A DNA stretch of 64,000 nucleotides from Chryseobacterium sp. ON_d1 (GTDB lineage Bacteria; Bacteroidota; Bacteroidia; Flavobacteriales; Weeksellaceae). The stretch is taken from contig NZ_BJTC01000002.1 of NCBI RefSeq assembly GCF_006829085.1, positions 1-64,000 of the forward strand. The letters are read 5' to 3'. The translations under genes and the position numbers were made by a program. Under the pieces are notes generated by a model. It was not told the origin of the DNA, did no database searches, and was given only the letters and a program-made list of their open reading frames with translations. Every line of letters begins with the position of its first letter. Position 1 is the stretch's first letter. Positions 7,271-15,430 of the stretch are shown in pieces.

Positions 7271-8347
7271 ATGAAATACAGCCCGTGGAAATTTGAAGAA
7301 ACCTTTGTAATGGATTTCCTGGTGGAAGCGAAGTATGGATTCCGGAGGCACCTGCTGTTTCTGATCTTCTTTTTCTTTTTGATGTACAGTGCCAGGTTTT
7401 GGCACTGGTATTCGGGAATGTATCAGTATTATGTTTTATTCTTTGTATATGCCGTTCTGATCACTATGGTCTATATTAATATATATGTATTGGTTCCCCG
7501 TTTTTTCTTTAAGACAAAATATGTCACATATCTTGTTTTGCTGGTTCTGATGGGGGTAGTAGGACTTAACTTTATAGGATATGGTTTCAGATTGTTCTTT
7601 GAGGACTTCAGGGTTAAAAATATTATCAGAGAAAGTGAAAGAGGAGGAGTCTATGAAGGTATTCTGATGTGTATTCCGATTATTCTGACAACCACAACGA
7701 TAAAACTTCTGCAGAAATGGATCAATGATAGTAAAAGAATCAATGAACTGAGCAACCTTACCCTGAATATGGAATTGAATGAGCTCCGAAATCAGATCAA
7801 TCCGCATTTCCTTTTTAATATGCTTAATAATGTTAAAGCACTGATCAGGACAGATCCTGAGAAAGCTTCAGTGGTGATTGTAAAGCTTTCCGAGTTTCTC
7901 AGATATCAGCTGTATGAAAACAGTGAGGAAAAAGCATTGCTGACTTCAGAAATAGATTTTCTGTCCAATTTTTTAAATCTTGAAAAAATAAGGCGTGATC
8001 ATTTCTCTTTTGATATTCAGATCCATATGGATAGAAGAACCGTTAACAGTATTTTTATTCCGCCGAATCTGTTTACCACTTTTGTAGAAAATGCAGTTAA
8101 ACACAGTATAGATATCAGTGGGAGAGAGTCTTATGTGAAGACAGAAATCAGTATTGAAAATAAACAGCTTTATTTTTTATGTATAAACTCAAGAAGTGCT
8201 GACTATATTATTTCAGACAAAAAAAACAGCGGACTTGGCCTTGCCAATATTACAAGGAGGCTTGAACTTCTTTATGGTGATGCCTTTGAACTGCAGATAG
8301 AATCAGGAGATAAAGAATATATTGTAAATTTAAAAATTCCCGTGTGA
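7271..8347 (+). CDS. LytS/YehU-type sensor histidine kinase
   Basis: The 358-residue protein has four N-terminal membrane helices (about 27-41, 53-73, 84-105 and 130-147). A His_kinase (LytS-type) domain follows, with the phosphate-accepting His179 in LRNQINPHFLFNMLNN. The C-terminal ATP-binding domain has the N box (FVENAVKHS, about residue 275) and a G box (SGLGLANI, about 319-326). No extracellular sensor domain is visible, so the signal is probably sensed in or at the membrane. The response regulator gene overlaps its stop by 4 bases (GTGATGA), so both are made together. Confidence 0.93.
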   Translation: MKYSPWKFEETFVMDFLVEAKYGFRRHLLFLIFFFFLMYSARFWHWYSGMYQYYVLFFVYAVLITMVYINIYVLVPRFFFKTKYVTYLVLLVLMGVVGLNFIGYGFRLFFEDFRVKNIIRESERGGVYEGILMCIPIILTTTTIKLLQKWINDSKRINELSNLTLNMELNELRNQINPHFLFNMLNNVKALIRTDPEKASVVIVKLSEFLRYQLYENSEEKALLTSEIDFLSNFLNLEKIRRDHFSFDIQIHMDRRTVNSIFIPPNLFTTFVENAVKHSIDISGRESYVKTEISIENKQLYFLCINSRSADYIISDKKNSGLGLANITRRLELLYGDAFELQIESGDKEYIVNLKIPV

Positions 8348-9069
8348 TGAATTGTATTATTGTTGATGATGAACCTCTGGCAAGATCAGAAATGAGATCA
8401 CTGATTTCCGAGGTTTCGAATATTGATATCCTTGGGGAATTTTCGAACGCTCCATCTGCCCTTGAATATCTTAAGAATAATGATGCAGATCTTATTTTTC
8501 TGGATATAGAAATGCCCATGGTAACTGGCCTTGAATTCGCAGAAATGCTTCCGAAAAAATCACTGATTATTTTTACGACCGCTTATGCCCAGTATGCTTT
8601 AAAAAGCTATGAGCTGGAAGCAGTAGACTATCTGTTGAAACCTGTTGATCCCCAGAGACTGGAAAAAGCGATTGATAAAGCTGTACTTTACACAGAGTTG
8701 CTGTCTAAAGGCACGGTAAAAAATACGGTAGAATCTAATACTGCTGACTTTTTATTCATCAAAGCTGACCGCAGATTCTATAAAATCAATTTCTCAGATA
8801 TCAAATTTATAGAAGGACTCAAAGATTATGTCGTGATCCATACCCAGCAGCAGAAACTGATTACCGCTATGAACCTGAAAACCATTCATCAGAAAATCTC
8901 AGGTGAAACTTTCATAAGGGTCAGCAAATCTTATGTTGTTAACATGAACTATATTGATTCGTTTGACAATCATAATATATACATCGAAGACACAGAGATT
9001 CCGCTCGGGGAAGTATACAGATCAGAATTTTTTACAAGATTTGCCGGAGGACTTCTCAACTCAGACTGA
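8344..9069 (+). CDS. LytTR-family response regulator
   Basis: The 241-residue protein has a receiver domain with acidic pocket residues Asp8 and Asp9, phosphoacceptor Asp54 (LIFLDIEMPM) and the switch Thr/Lys in FTTAYAQYA and YLLKPV. A C-terminal LytTR DNA-binding domain follows (about residues 140-240; ADRRFYKINFSDIKFIEGLKDYVVIH and FIRVSKSYVVN). It is the partner of the upstream sensor kinase. Likely targets are genes with the TTTTATACAAAA boxes between 7,132 and 7,210, that is, its own operon and the divergent outer-membrane gene pair; this is inference. Confidence 0.94.
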   Translation: MMNCIIVDDEPLARSEMRSLISEVSNIDILGEFSNAPSALEYLKNNDADLIFLDIEMPMVTGLEFAEMLPKKSLIIFTTAYAQYALKSYELEAVDYLLKPVDPQRLEKAIDKAVLYTELLSKGTVKNTVESNTADFLFIKADRRFYKINFSDIKFIEGLKDYVVIHTQQQKLITAMNLKTIHQKISGETFIRVSKSYVVNMNYIDSFDNHNIYIEDTEIPLGEVYRSEFFTRFAGGLLNSD

Positions 9070-9233
9070 TGGATGAGTAGTAAGTGCTTGGCAATGAGTG
9101 GTTTAATAATTAAGGTTGTGATACAAAAAAAGAATATTCATATTCATCTGTGTAAATCCGTGGGATCTGCCGTTAGAAAATTATTCAATCAGGAATTAGT
9201 TTTAGCCTGTTTTAAATACATCAAACCCTGGCC

Positions 9234-9968
9234 TTAATACAACTTCTGATCTTTTTCACAGAAAAAGCTCCTTCTTTTTCCAACTCCGGTTTGTTTCTTA
9301 ACCAATTTTTGTTCGCAAATCGGGCACACAGATTTCGTATGAACCAGCCAGTGTTTTTTCAAAACAAACTCCCTTTTCCATTTCAGAAAATCAAAACTGT
9401 AATTTCTGGCTTCAGCAATAAGTTCCTTTCTTTTTTTAGCAGGAAGATTACCTAAAAGGCTTTCAGGCTGTACTCCAATTCTGAAGAGAACCTCATTTTT
9501 AATAATATTTCCTACACCTGAAAAAATATCCTGGTTCATTAAGGCATCACACACCATCATTTTCGGATTCGATTTTAGTTTTTCTTCAGCTTTTTTGGGA
9601 TTCCATTGATCACTCATAACGTCAGCTTCCCAGTCAATGGTGGAAAGAAAATCAAGATCTACGGGTTTTACGGAACAGGTATAAAAATAGATACTTCCGG
9701 TTGGGAAAAACAGTGCCAGGCGCAGACTTTTATCCGGTTTGGTCTGCTCATCAATACTATAGGAACCAAACATCAGCAGATGAATCCGGATGGCCGATTT
9801 TTCAAAAACAAGGTAAGTCTGCTTTCCAAAAGTACGGATTTCAAGAAGGGTTTGCCCGATAAAAGAGTCTTTGTCAAATTGGGCATTCCCTGAAACTTCT
9901 GTCACTTGCTGGCCTGCAAATGGCTGCAGGCTTTCTTTCATTAATATGATGGACGGACCTTCAGGCAT
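9234..9968 (-). CDS. Fpg/Nei-family DNA glycosylase
   Basis: The 244-residue base-excision repair enzyme begins MPEGPSI, giving the catalytic Pro2 and Glu3 after Met removal. The helix-two-turn-helix VCDALMNQDIFSGVGNIIKNEVLF is typical and includes the conserved Asn. It should remove oxidised bases and nick DNA by beta,delta-elimination. The C-terminal zinc finger has Cys215, Cys218 and Cys237, but the place of the fourth cysteine is Asp240 (FFCEKDQKLY). A Nei-like rather than MutM-like role is suggested by PEGPSI and the short length. It is a single gene. Confidence 0.87.
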   Translation of the reverse strand: MPEGPSIILMKESLQPFAGQQVTEVSGNAQFDKDSFIGQTLLEIRTFGKQTYLVFEKSAIRIHLLMFGSYSIDEQTKPDKSLRLALFFPTGSIYFYTCSVKPVDLDFLSTIDWEADVMSDQWNPKKAEEKLKSNPKMMVCDALMNQDIFSGVGNIIKNEVLFRIGVQPESLLGNLPAKKRKELIAEARNYSFDFLKWKREFVLKKHWLVHTKSVCPICEQKLVKKQTGVGKRRSFFCEKDQKLY

Positions 9969-9979
9969 AAGTTTGTTTT

Positions 9980-10023
9980 AAAAATACAGATTCAAATAGT
10001 ATTCCATTATCTGAATCTGTATT
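9980..10023 (-). terminator. Terminator of the methyltransferase gene
   Basis: Arms AATACAGATTCA (9983-9994) and TGAATCTGTATT (10012-10023) are perfect complements. On the minus strand the hairpin is followed by TTTTT. It lies 31 bases after the methyltransferase stop codon and before the glycosylase gene, so the two are probably separate units. Confidence 0.7.
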
Positions 10024-10053
10024 CTAAACCATCCTGCTTAAAGATTAATCATA

Positions 10054-10683
10054 TCAGCTTTGTTTTTGCCCCACAAAGCGGATAACAGAACCTGTTCCGT
10101 TGTGAAACAGCCCTTCATTCAGTTCGATTTCTGTTTCTGCCAATTCTATAATCTCATAATCCGGGAAATCAGCTTTGATCTCTTCAATAGAAAATAAGGA
10201 TTCAACATCTTTTGGTCCGCCTACCTTCTCATTCTTTGCAATATATTCCAGATGATTTTTACTGAAAGCTTCGAAAATAATGAATCCGCCTTTGCGAAGG
10301 TATTGATTCAGCATCTGATGGATGGAAGATTTAACAGCAGCCGGAAAATGCGCATAGACAAGAGCAATGGCATCAAACTGTTCCGGATGATAATTCAAAT
10401 CAGAGAGTTCTCCTACCTGATAATCAATGGCGGTACCCAGTTGCTCAGCAAGCTGTAAAGCTTTGTTTCTGCCATTAGCACTGATATCGAAAGCTGAAAC
10501 CTGCCATCCCTGTGCTGCTGCAAAAACTGCATTTCTTCCTTCGCCTTCCGCAGGGAAAAGTATAGTGCCGTGTTTTAATTTACTAAGTTGCTCCCGCAGA
10601 TAATTATTAGGTTCTGTTCCATATGCAAGCTCTTCGCTGCTGTACCTTTCATCCCATCTGTTGAGCCATGTATTGTTCTTCAT
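10054..10683 (-). CDS. SAM-dependent methyltransferase (TehB-like class I)
   Basis: The 209-residue protein has the class I methyltransferase fold. SAM-binding motif I is [14 protein letters not shown] (about residues 41-54), where the EGEGRN form is typical of TehB/thiopurine-methyltransferase relatives; the acidic loop AFDIS and the motif YAHFP follow. The substrate cannot be predicted; relatives act on oxyanions such as tellurite, on thiols or on small molecules. It is a stand-alone gene ended by a good terminator. Confidence 0.88.
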   Translation of the reverse strand: MKNNTWLNRWDERYSSEELAYGTEPNNYLREQLSKLKHGTILFPAEGEGRNAVFAAAQGWQVSAFDISANGRNKALQLAEQLGTAIDYQVGELSDLNYHPEQFDAIALVYAHFPAAVKSSIHQMLNQYLRKGGFIIFEAFSKNHLEYIAKNEKVGGPKDVESLFSIEEIKADFPDYEIIELAETEIELNEGLFHNGTGSVIRFVGQKQS

Positions 10684-10882
10684 GATAAAAGAATTTAAAA
10701 TTTGAATGAAGAAGAACCAAAAGTGTTCTTCAGTTGTATTAGCTGCATCAAATGTAGAATATTTTATCTAGCTTTCTGATCTCTAAAAATGGTTACTGCA
10801 ATAGATTTTTTGTATGACAGATCTGTTTAATAAAAATCTAAATACTATTCCGTACAATTAAAATTTGAACTAATTTTGAAAA

Positions 10883-12241
10883 ATGATGAATTTAAACCAG
10901 ATTTTCACCAATCAACGTACAGGAAATAATCCACAGACCAAAGCTTCAAGAACTGATTTTCAAAGGGATTTCGACCGAATTATCTTCTCTTCTGCTTTCA
11001 GAAGACTGCAGAATAAAACTCAGGTTTTTCCTCTTCCCGGAAGTGTTTTTGTGCACAACAGACTTACGCATTCGCTAGAGGTATCGTCTGTAGGAAGAAG
11101 TTTGGGAAGTATTGTAGGTGAATTTATTGCTGAAGATTTTAAAAATGAGCTGACTGAAGATTCAAAAAACTTTTATCTCCACAATTTAGGAAATGTAATA
11201 GCTGCTGCATGTTTATGCCATGATGTGGGAAATCCTGCTTTCGGACATTCCGGAGAAGATGCTATTGCAAGTTACTTTGAAAGAAATGAGAAAGAGCTGA
11301 AATCAAAGTTCAATGAAAAGGAATGGGCAGATCTGGTTAATTTTGAAGGAAATGCCAATGCGATCAGAGTGCTGGCTCAGCAGCAGCAGGGGAAAGATGC
11401 AGGAGGTATTCAGCTTACTTTTTCAACGCTGGCAAGTATTGCAAAATATCCGTGTGAGGCTATAGCAAAGAAAAAAGGAATCATTCACAGGAAGAAATTC
11501 GGATTTTTCCAGAATGAAAAAGATATATTCCTGGAAATAGCCAGAGGTACTCAGCTTATTGCTGAAAGTGAAGAGCCTCATATTTTCAAAAGGCATCCGT
11601 TCGTATGGCTGGTAGAAGCTGCAGATGATATCTGCTACAATATTATTGACATGGAAGATGCGCACAGGCTGGGAATTGTTTCAACAGCAGACTGTAAGAA
11701 TTTATTTTTCGAGCTGGTAAAATCTGAAACAGATGATATTCAGAGAATTGAGACAAAGCTAAGTTCTATCTCCAACGAAAATGAACAGATTTCTTATTTA
11801 AGAGCAAAAGTAATCAATGCCTTAATTAATAAGTCGATTGAGATGTATAAGCACAACTTTGAAACGATTCTTGAAGGAAATCTTGGGAATGGTTTACTGG
11901 ATATCTATAAAAAAGAAAATAAAGCATTACAGGATATTGCGGGTTTTTCTGTGGAAAAAATTTATAATCATAAAGCAGTAGTTGAGATTGAAAATGCAGG
12001 ATATAATGTAATGTATGAATTGCTGGATCATTTTATTCCTTCCATTCTGAAACCTGATGAGAAAAGAAAGTCTTATGATGAAAAAGCTTTGAAATTAATT
12101 CCAAAGCAATTTATTTACAGTGACGGGACCGATTATCAGAAAGTGCTCGGGGTCATTGATTTCGTTTCAGGTATGACAGATAATTATGCTACTGATTTGT
12201 ATAGAAAGATTAAAGGGATAGACATCGGAATGACCGTGTAG
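10883..12241 (+). CDS. dgt: dGTPase (deoxyguanosinetriphosphate triphosphohydrolase)
   Basis: The 452-residue HD-domain enzyme hydrolyses dGTP to deoxyguanosine and triphosphate, which tunes dNTP pools. Metal-binding residues are visible: His in RLTHSLEVSSVGR (about residue 62), His113-Asp114 in CHDVGNPAFGHSGEDA, and an Asp in VEAADDICYNIID. The early FQRDFDRIIFSSAFRRLQNKTQV is a family signature. Two ATGs (10,883 and 10,886) are possible starts. A TAATTTTG at 10871-10878 is so close that the message could be leaderless or nearly so. Confidence 0.94.
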   Translation: MMNLNQIFTNQRTGNNPQTKASRTDFQRDFDRIIFSSAFRRLQNKTQVFPLPGSVFVHNRLTHSLEVSSVGRSLGSIVGEFIAEDFKNELTEDSKNFYLHNLGNVIAAACLCHDVGNPAFGHSGEDAIASYFERNEKELKSKFNEKEWADLVNFEGNANAIRVLAQQQQGKDAGGIQLTFSTLASIAKYPCEAIAKKKGIIHRKKFGFFQNEKDIFLEIARGTQLIAESEEPHIFKRHPFVWLVEAADDICYNIIDMEDAHRLGIVSTADCKNLFFELVKSETDDIQRIETKLSSISNENEQISYLRAKVINALINKSIEMYKHNFETILEGNLGNGLLDIYKKENKALQDIAGFSVEKIYNHKAVVEIENAGYNVMYELLDHFIPSILKPDEKRKSYDEKALKLIPKQFIYSDGTDYQKVLGVIDFVSGMTDNYATDLYRKIKGIDIGMTV

Positions 12242-12252
12242 GTTCTATTCAC

Positions 12253-13341
12253 TTATAATAATTCAGAAGCCTCTTCGATTAATGACTTCATTAAAGTGGA
12301 GGCTTTTTTGTGCTTTAAAAGCGGGGCAGTCTGACCGGACCAGAAGAACACCAGATCATTCTTTTGCTGCTCCAAAGCAGCTTTTCTCAATGCTCCCATA
12401 AACTGAGTCTGTAAAGGAAAGGGCAGAATTTTGTCTGCTGCAGTCAGTATATCTCTTGTAATTTTTGTAGTGATTCCCCGGCCCAATCTTCCTGTGTATG
12501 CTCTGGTGAGGGTGGTGGATTTTGCAGCATCGGAAAATAACAATTCCTTATGAATAGGTAGCGCTCCGGATTCTTCAGTGGCAAGAAAAGCCGTTCCAAT
12601 CTGTACCGCTTCAGCTCCCAGCCGGAAAGCAGCTGCAATTCCACGGCCGTTGGAAATTCCTCCGGCAGCTACCACCGGAATTTTTACCCTATCAGAGATC
12701 AGCTGAATCAAAGCAAAAGTTCCCGTTGTAGAAAGTTCAGAGCTGTCCAGAAATGAAGGTCTGTGGCCGCCACTTTCGAATCCGGAGGCGATAATGATAT
12801 CCACCCCGTTTTTTTCTAAAGCAATAGCTTCATCCAGTGTTGTTGCATTCCCAAGTACTATTGTTCCCTGCCGATGAAGATCTTCAATGTCATTTTCATT
12901 CATCAGGCCAAACATAAAGCTGAAAACTTTAGGTTTAATGTCAAAGATAATTTCCAGCTGGTTTTGAAACCTTGACTCAAAAGAGGGTGGAGGTGCCGGA
13001 ATATCTATATCCAAAAGGTCAAAATAAGGTTTGAAAGTTTCAACTGCCTTCTGATATTGTTCTTTTGTATGTTTTTCGTCAATGATATCATGATCGTTTA
13101 CCCATAGATTAAGGTTGTAGGGTTTACCCGTTTTCGACTGTATTTTTTGATGAATGTCATAGATTTCCTGAGGTGACATGGTATAAGCTCCAAAGCCTCC
13201 CAGTCCTCCAAGATTGCTCACTGTAGCGGTGAGCTCAACAGTAGAAAAGTTTCCGCCAAAAGGTCCCTGGAAAATAGGATATTCAATTCCCAATAATTCT
13301 GTAATTCTGTTTTTATTCCACATAATTTTTTCGGGTTTCAT
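12253..13341 (-). CDS. Nitronate monooxygenase-type flavoprotein
   Basis: The 362-residue FMN-dependent TIM-barrel protein of the 2-nitropropane dioxygenase/NMO family has GIEYPIFQGPFGG near the N-terminus, GFESGGHRP in the middle and AAGGISNGRGIAAAFRLGAEAVQIGTAFL (about residue 222 on) as the flavin phosphate-binding site. Such enzymes oxidise alkyl nitronates or act as quinone reductases. It is the last gene of a five-gene operon headed by yceI, 12 bases after the NTF2-like gene. The final 57 bases of the gene overlap a terminator for the convergent dgt gene. Confidence 0.92.
   Translation of the reverse strand: MKPEKIMWNKNRITELLGIEYPIFQGPFGGNFSTVELTATVSNLGGLGGFGAYTMSPQEIYDIHQKIQSKTGKPYNLNLWVNDHDIIDEKHTKEQYQKAVETFKPYFDLLDIDIPAPPPSFESRFQNQLEIIFDIKPKVFSFMFGLMNENDIEDLHRQGTIVLGNATTLDEAIALEKNGVDIIIASGFESGGHRPSFLDSSELSTTGTFALIQLISDRVKIPVVAAGGISNGRGIAAAFRLGAEAVQIGTAFLATEESGALPIHKELLFSDAAKSTTLTRAYTGRLGRGITTKITRDILTAADKILPFPLQTQFMGALRKAALEQQKNDLVFFWSGQTAPLLKHKKASTLMKSLIEEASELL
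12267..12309 (+). terminator. dgt terminator inside the 3' end of the NMO gene
   Basis: Arms AAGCCTC (12267-12273) and GAGGCTT (12299-12305) enclose a second perfect arm pair TTAATGA/TCATTAA, followed by TTTTTT. The hairpin serves the plus-strand dgt transcript although it lies within coding DNA of the convergent gene. Confidence 0.72.
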
Positions 13342-13353
13342 TAAAAGTTTGAA

Positions 13354-13806
13354 TTAAGGTTGTACGTTGGTCAGCGTTTTGTTGATAATAAGCCATTTTC
13401 CGTCTATGTGATTGAAAGTTATGAAATTATAATAATTGAAATCATACATTTTTACATTTAATTTTACTACAGCAATTGAATTGATGACGTCAATTGAAAT
13501 AATTTCAGCTTTAAAATATTTTCCTGATTTTTCCGGGCTTATCCGGCTTTCCACTCCTTCCATATATTGTTCTGCTGTTTTGAAATAAGGAGCTCCATTG
13601 ATGTCTCCGAAAAGTATGGCATCTTTATGGAAAGCCGTTTTCAAAAGTTCAGTATTCCCTTCATAAATCCCTTTGAAATAATAATTCTCTATAACATTTC
13701 TTATTTCGGTTTCTGATGTCTGTCTGGTTTTCATATTCTTTAGATTTTGTGCATAGCTGCTCAACGGAAAGATGAACAGCCATGCTATAATTAATGATAG
13801 TTTCAT
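13354..13806 (-). CDS. Secreted NTF2-like protein (putative lumazine-binding fold)
   Basis: The 150-residue protein has a signal peptide (cleavage near SSYAQ) and then an NTF2-like cone fold: the helix IRNVIENYYFKGIYEGNTELLKTAFHKDAILFG and the strand region FNHIDGKWLIINKTL. This matches the Lumazine_bd_2/SnoaL-like group, small-molecule-binding or isomerase-like proteins in the periplasm. It is the fourth gene of the yceI operon. Its start overlaps the stop of the SDR gene by 4 bases. Its ligand is unknown. Confidence 0.85.
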   Translation of the reverse strand: MKLSLIIAWLFIFPLSSYAQNLKNMKTRQTSETEIRNVIENYYFKGIYEGNTELLKTAFHKDAILFGDINGAPYFKTAEQYMEGVESRISPEKSGKYFKAEIISIDVINSIAVVKLNVKMYDFNYYNFITFNHIDGKWLIINKTLTNVQP

Positions 13807-14537
13807 GACAGATGATGTCCGGCACCCATTCCTCCGTCAACATTGATGATGGCTCCGGAAATTAATTTATTTTTAGCAATAGCATAAATCATCTGAGCGA
13901 CTTCTTCCGGTTCCCCGATACGGTTGATCAGATGCATGCCTGCATTGTGATCAAGGTCTGCACCATGCATCGGAGTTCTGATCAATCCTGGTGCAACCGT
14001 ATTGACCCTGATATTGTCTTTTCCAAACTCTGCAGCAAGCTGTAAAGTAAGGGCATGAATAGCTCCTTTGCTTGAAATAGGTGCTGTAGAAGGAGACTGG
14101 GCAATGGCGTGATACACTAATGGCGTTCCCACATTAACAATCACTCCGTCTTTTTGCCTGATCATCTGAGGAATGACTGCCTGTGTGGTAAAAAATGTTC
14201 CTTTTAAATTAGTGGTTAAAAAACGGTCAAGATAGTCTTCGGTAACATCCAGAAAAGGTTTGTTCTCGTAAATTCCGGCATTGTTGATCAGAACATCAGC
14301 AGATCCGAATTTTTCTAAAGCTTTTTGAACCAAGGCTTCCCCTGTAGTTTTGTCTGAAATGTTTCCGGGAACCATTACCAGATTTTCTCCGGCTCCCAGT
14401 TCATGATACACTTTTTCTAATTTGGATGCTGTCTGCGAATTGATGATGACGTTATCACATTGGTTTAAGAAATAGCGGGCAGTTTCCAATCCTATTCCTG
14501 AAGAGGCTCCTGTTACGATTACGGTTTGCTTTCTCAT
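13803..14537 (-). CDS. SDR-fold oxidoreductase lacking the canonical catalytic Tyr
   Basis: The 244-residue Rossmann protein has the NAD(P)-binding GASSGIGLETA (TGxxxGxG type) and the NNAG motif (about residues 86-89). The catalytic Lys is in APISSKGAIHALTLQLAAEFG, but the position four residues before it, normally Tyr, is Pro; the matching Ser region is VNVGTPLVYHA, without a clear Ser. The C-terminal PGLIRTP and VDGGMGAG are normal. It may be catalytically divergent, or use another residue. It is the third gene of the operon, between the tautomerase-like and NTF2-like genes. Confidence 0.88.
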   Translation of the reverse strand: MRKQTVIVTGASSGIGLETARYFLNQCDNVIINSQTASKLEKVYHELGAGENLVMVPGNISDKTTGEALVQKALEKFGSADVLINNAGIYENKPFLDVTEDYLDRFLTTNLKGTFFTTQAVIPQMIRQKDGVIVNVGTPLVYHAIAQSPSTAPISSKGAIHALTLQLAAEFGKDNIRVNTVAPGLIRTPMHGADLDHNAGMHLINRIGEPEEVAQMIYAIAKNKLISGAIINVDGGMGAGHHLS

Positions 14538-14544
14538 TTTCTGT

Positions 14545-14763
14545 TTATTTTTTTTCTGTTGAAAATCCCTGTTCTTTTAACACTGAAACCTGTTCTCCGG
14601 CATACCCCCAGTTATCATCTTCAATCTCGTTGATGACAATATGGGTTAAATGGGGATCTTTATTTAAAACTGAGGTTACAGCTTCACTGATTTTTCTGAT
14701 TAACTGTTGTTTTGTTTCGCGGTTAAGGTCTTCGCGAAGCACATCTACTTTGATAAATGGCAT
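14545..14763 (-). CDS. 4-oxalocrotonate tautomerase-like protein
   Basis: The 72-residue protein is the size of 4-OT family members. It starts MPFIKVDVL, giving the catalytic N-terminal Pro once Met is removed, and continues with the family helix LIRKISEAVTSVLNKDPHLTHIVINEI. It would be a cytoplasmic homo-oligomer doing keto-enol tautomerisation of small acids. It lies second in the operon, 7 bases before the SDR gene and 26 bases after yceI. Confidence 0.87.
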   Translation of the reverse strand: MPFIKVDVLREDLNRETKQQLIRKISEAVTSVLNKDPHLTHIVINEIEDDNWGYAGEQVSVLKEQGFSTEKK

Positions 14764-14789
14764 AATGGTAAATTGTTAAGGTTAATGAA

Positions 14790-15323
14790 TTAATAAGTTT
14801 CTGCAACAAGATGAATGTTTAAATCAAAATTGTTGTAGATCAATGTATCACCAAGATTGGTGAAGAAATTGGAGGACCTGAATTTAATATTGAATTTTGT
14901 CCTGTCTACTATGATCGTAGTTTTTAGAACAGCCAAATTCTCTGTTATTACAATATGGAGGCTGGTGTCGATAGGGTGTGTAATGCCTTTTACGGTAAGA
15001 TTTCCTTGTACGTTGTAAAGATTCGTATCACCTGGTTCTGCATGAATAATCTCAAAATAGGCTTCAGGGAATTGTTCAGCATTGAAGAAATCATCAGAAG
15101 CCAGATGACTGGCAAACTGTGCATTGGTTTCAGCATCCTCAATATCAAGGATTTTGATGGAGCGGGTATCAATGACAAACTTTCCGGACAGAAGCTTTCC
15201 TTCTTCTAATGTAAAGTTTCCATTTTTCACATCAATGGTTCCGTTGTGAGCTCCGGTTACTTTTCTTCCGATCCAGTCTATAGTGCTGTTTTCGGTATTG
15301 ATTTTAAAATTTTTTGTGTCCAT
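14790..15323 (-). CDS. YceI-family lipid/isoprenoid-binding protein
   Basis: From ATG 15323 the protein has 177 residues and starts MDTKNFKINTENSTIDWIGRKVTGAHNGT..., the typical YceI beginning. A further upstream ATG (15350) would add 9 residues that overlap the promoter region. YceI proteins form a lipocalin-like barrel that binds polyisoprenoid or quinone-like lipids. The family segments GKFVIDTRSI and NVQGNLTVKGITHP are visible. No signal peptide is present, so it is probably cytoplasmic. It heads an operon followed by tautomerase, SDR, NTF2-like and NMO, a set suggesting handling of quinones or reactive small molecules. A Crp-type site lies about 60 bases upstream. Confidence 0.9.
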   Translation of the reverse strand: MDTKNFKINTENSTIDWIGRKVTGAHNGTIDVKNGNFTLEEGKLLSGKFVIDTRSIKILDIEDAETNAQFASHLASDDFFNAEQFPEAYFEIIHAEPGDTNLYNVQGNLTVKGITHPIDTSLHIVITENLAVLKTTIIVDRTKFNIKFRSSNFFTNLGDTLIYNNFDLNIHLVAETY

Positions 15324-15347
15324 TTTTATTGGGTTTAAATATGGATA

Positions 15348-15355
15348 CAAAGTTC
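15348..15355 (-). promoter_or_regulatory. Candidate -7 element of the yceI operon
   Basis: On the minus strand this reads GAACTTTG, one mismatch from TAnnTTTG. It would place the start of transcription about 15341 and puts the Crp-type site centred near -44, close to a class II activator position. This is inference from spacing. Confidence 0.35.
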
Positions 15356-15377
15356 AGCCGATCGAAAGAAATACTTA

Positions 15378-15393
15378 CGTGATGTACCTCACA
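15378..15393. promoter_or_regulatory. Crp/Fnr-type operator, GTGA-N6-TCAC
   Basis: CGTGATGTACCTCACA has the half-sites GTGA (15379-15382) and TCACA (15389-15393) around six bases, the textbook CRP arrangement. It sits between the yceI operon start (15323) and the 3' end of the adjacent Crp-family gene. That regulator carries an R-E-x-x-x-R recognition helix, the same residues that read GTGA in E. coli CRP, so the pairing is attractive though unproven. Confidence 0.6.
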
Positions 15394-15430
15394 AAATGAA
15401 GATGAGAGTATAATGGTTTAAAGATGCAGA

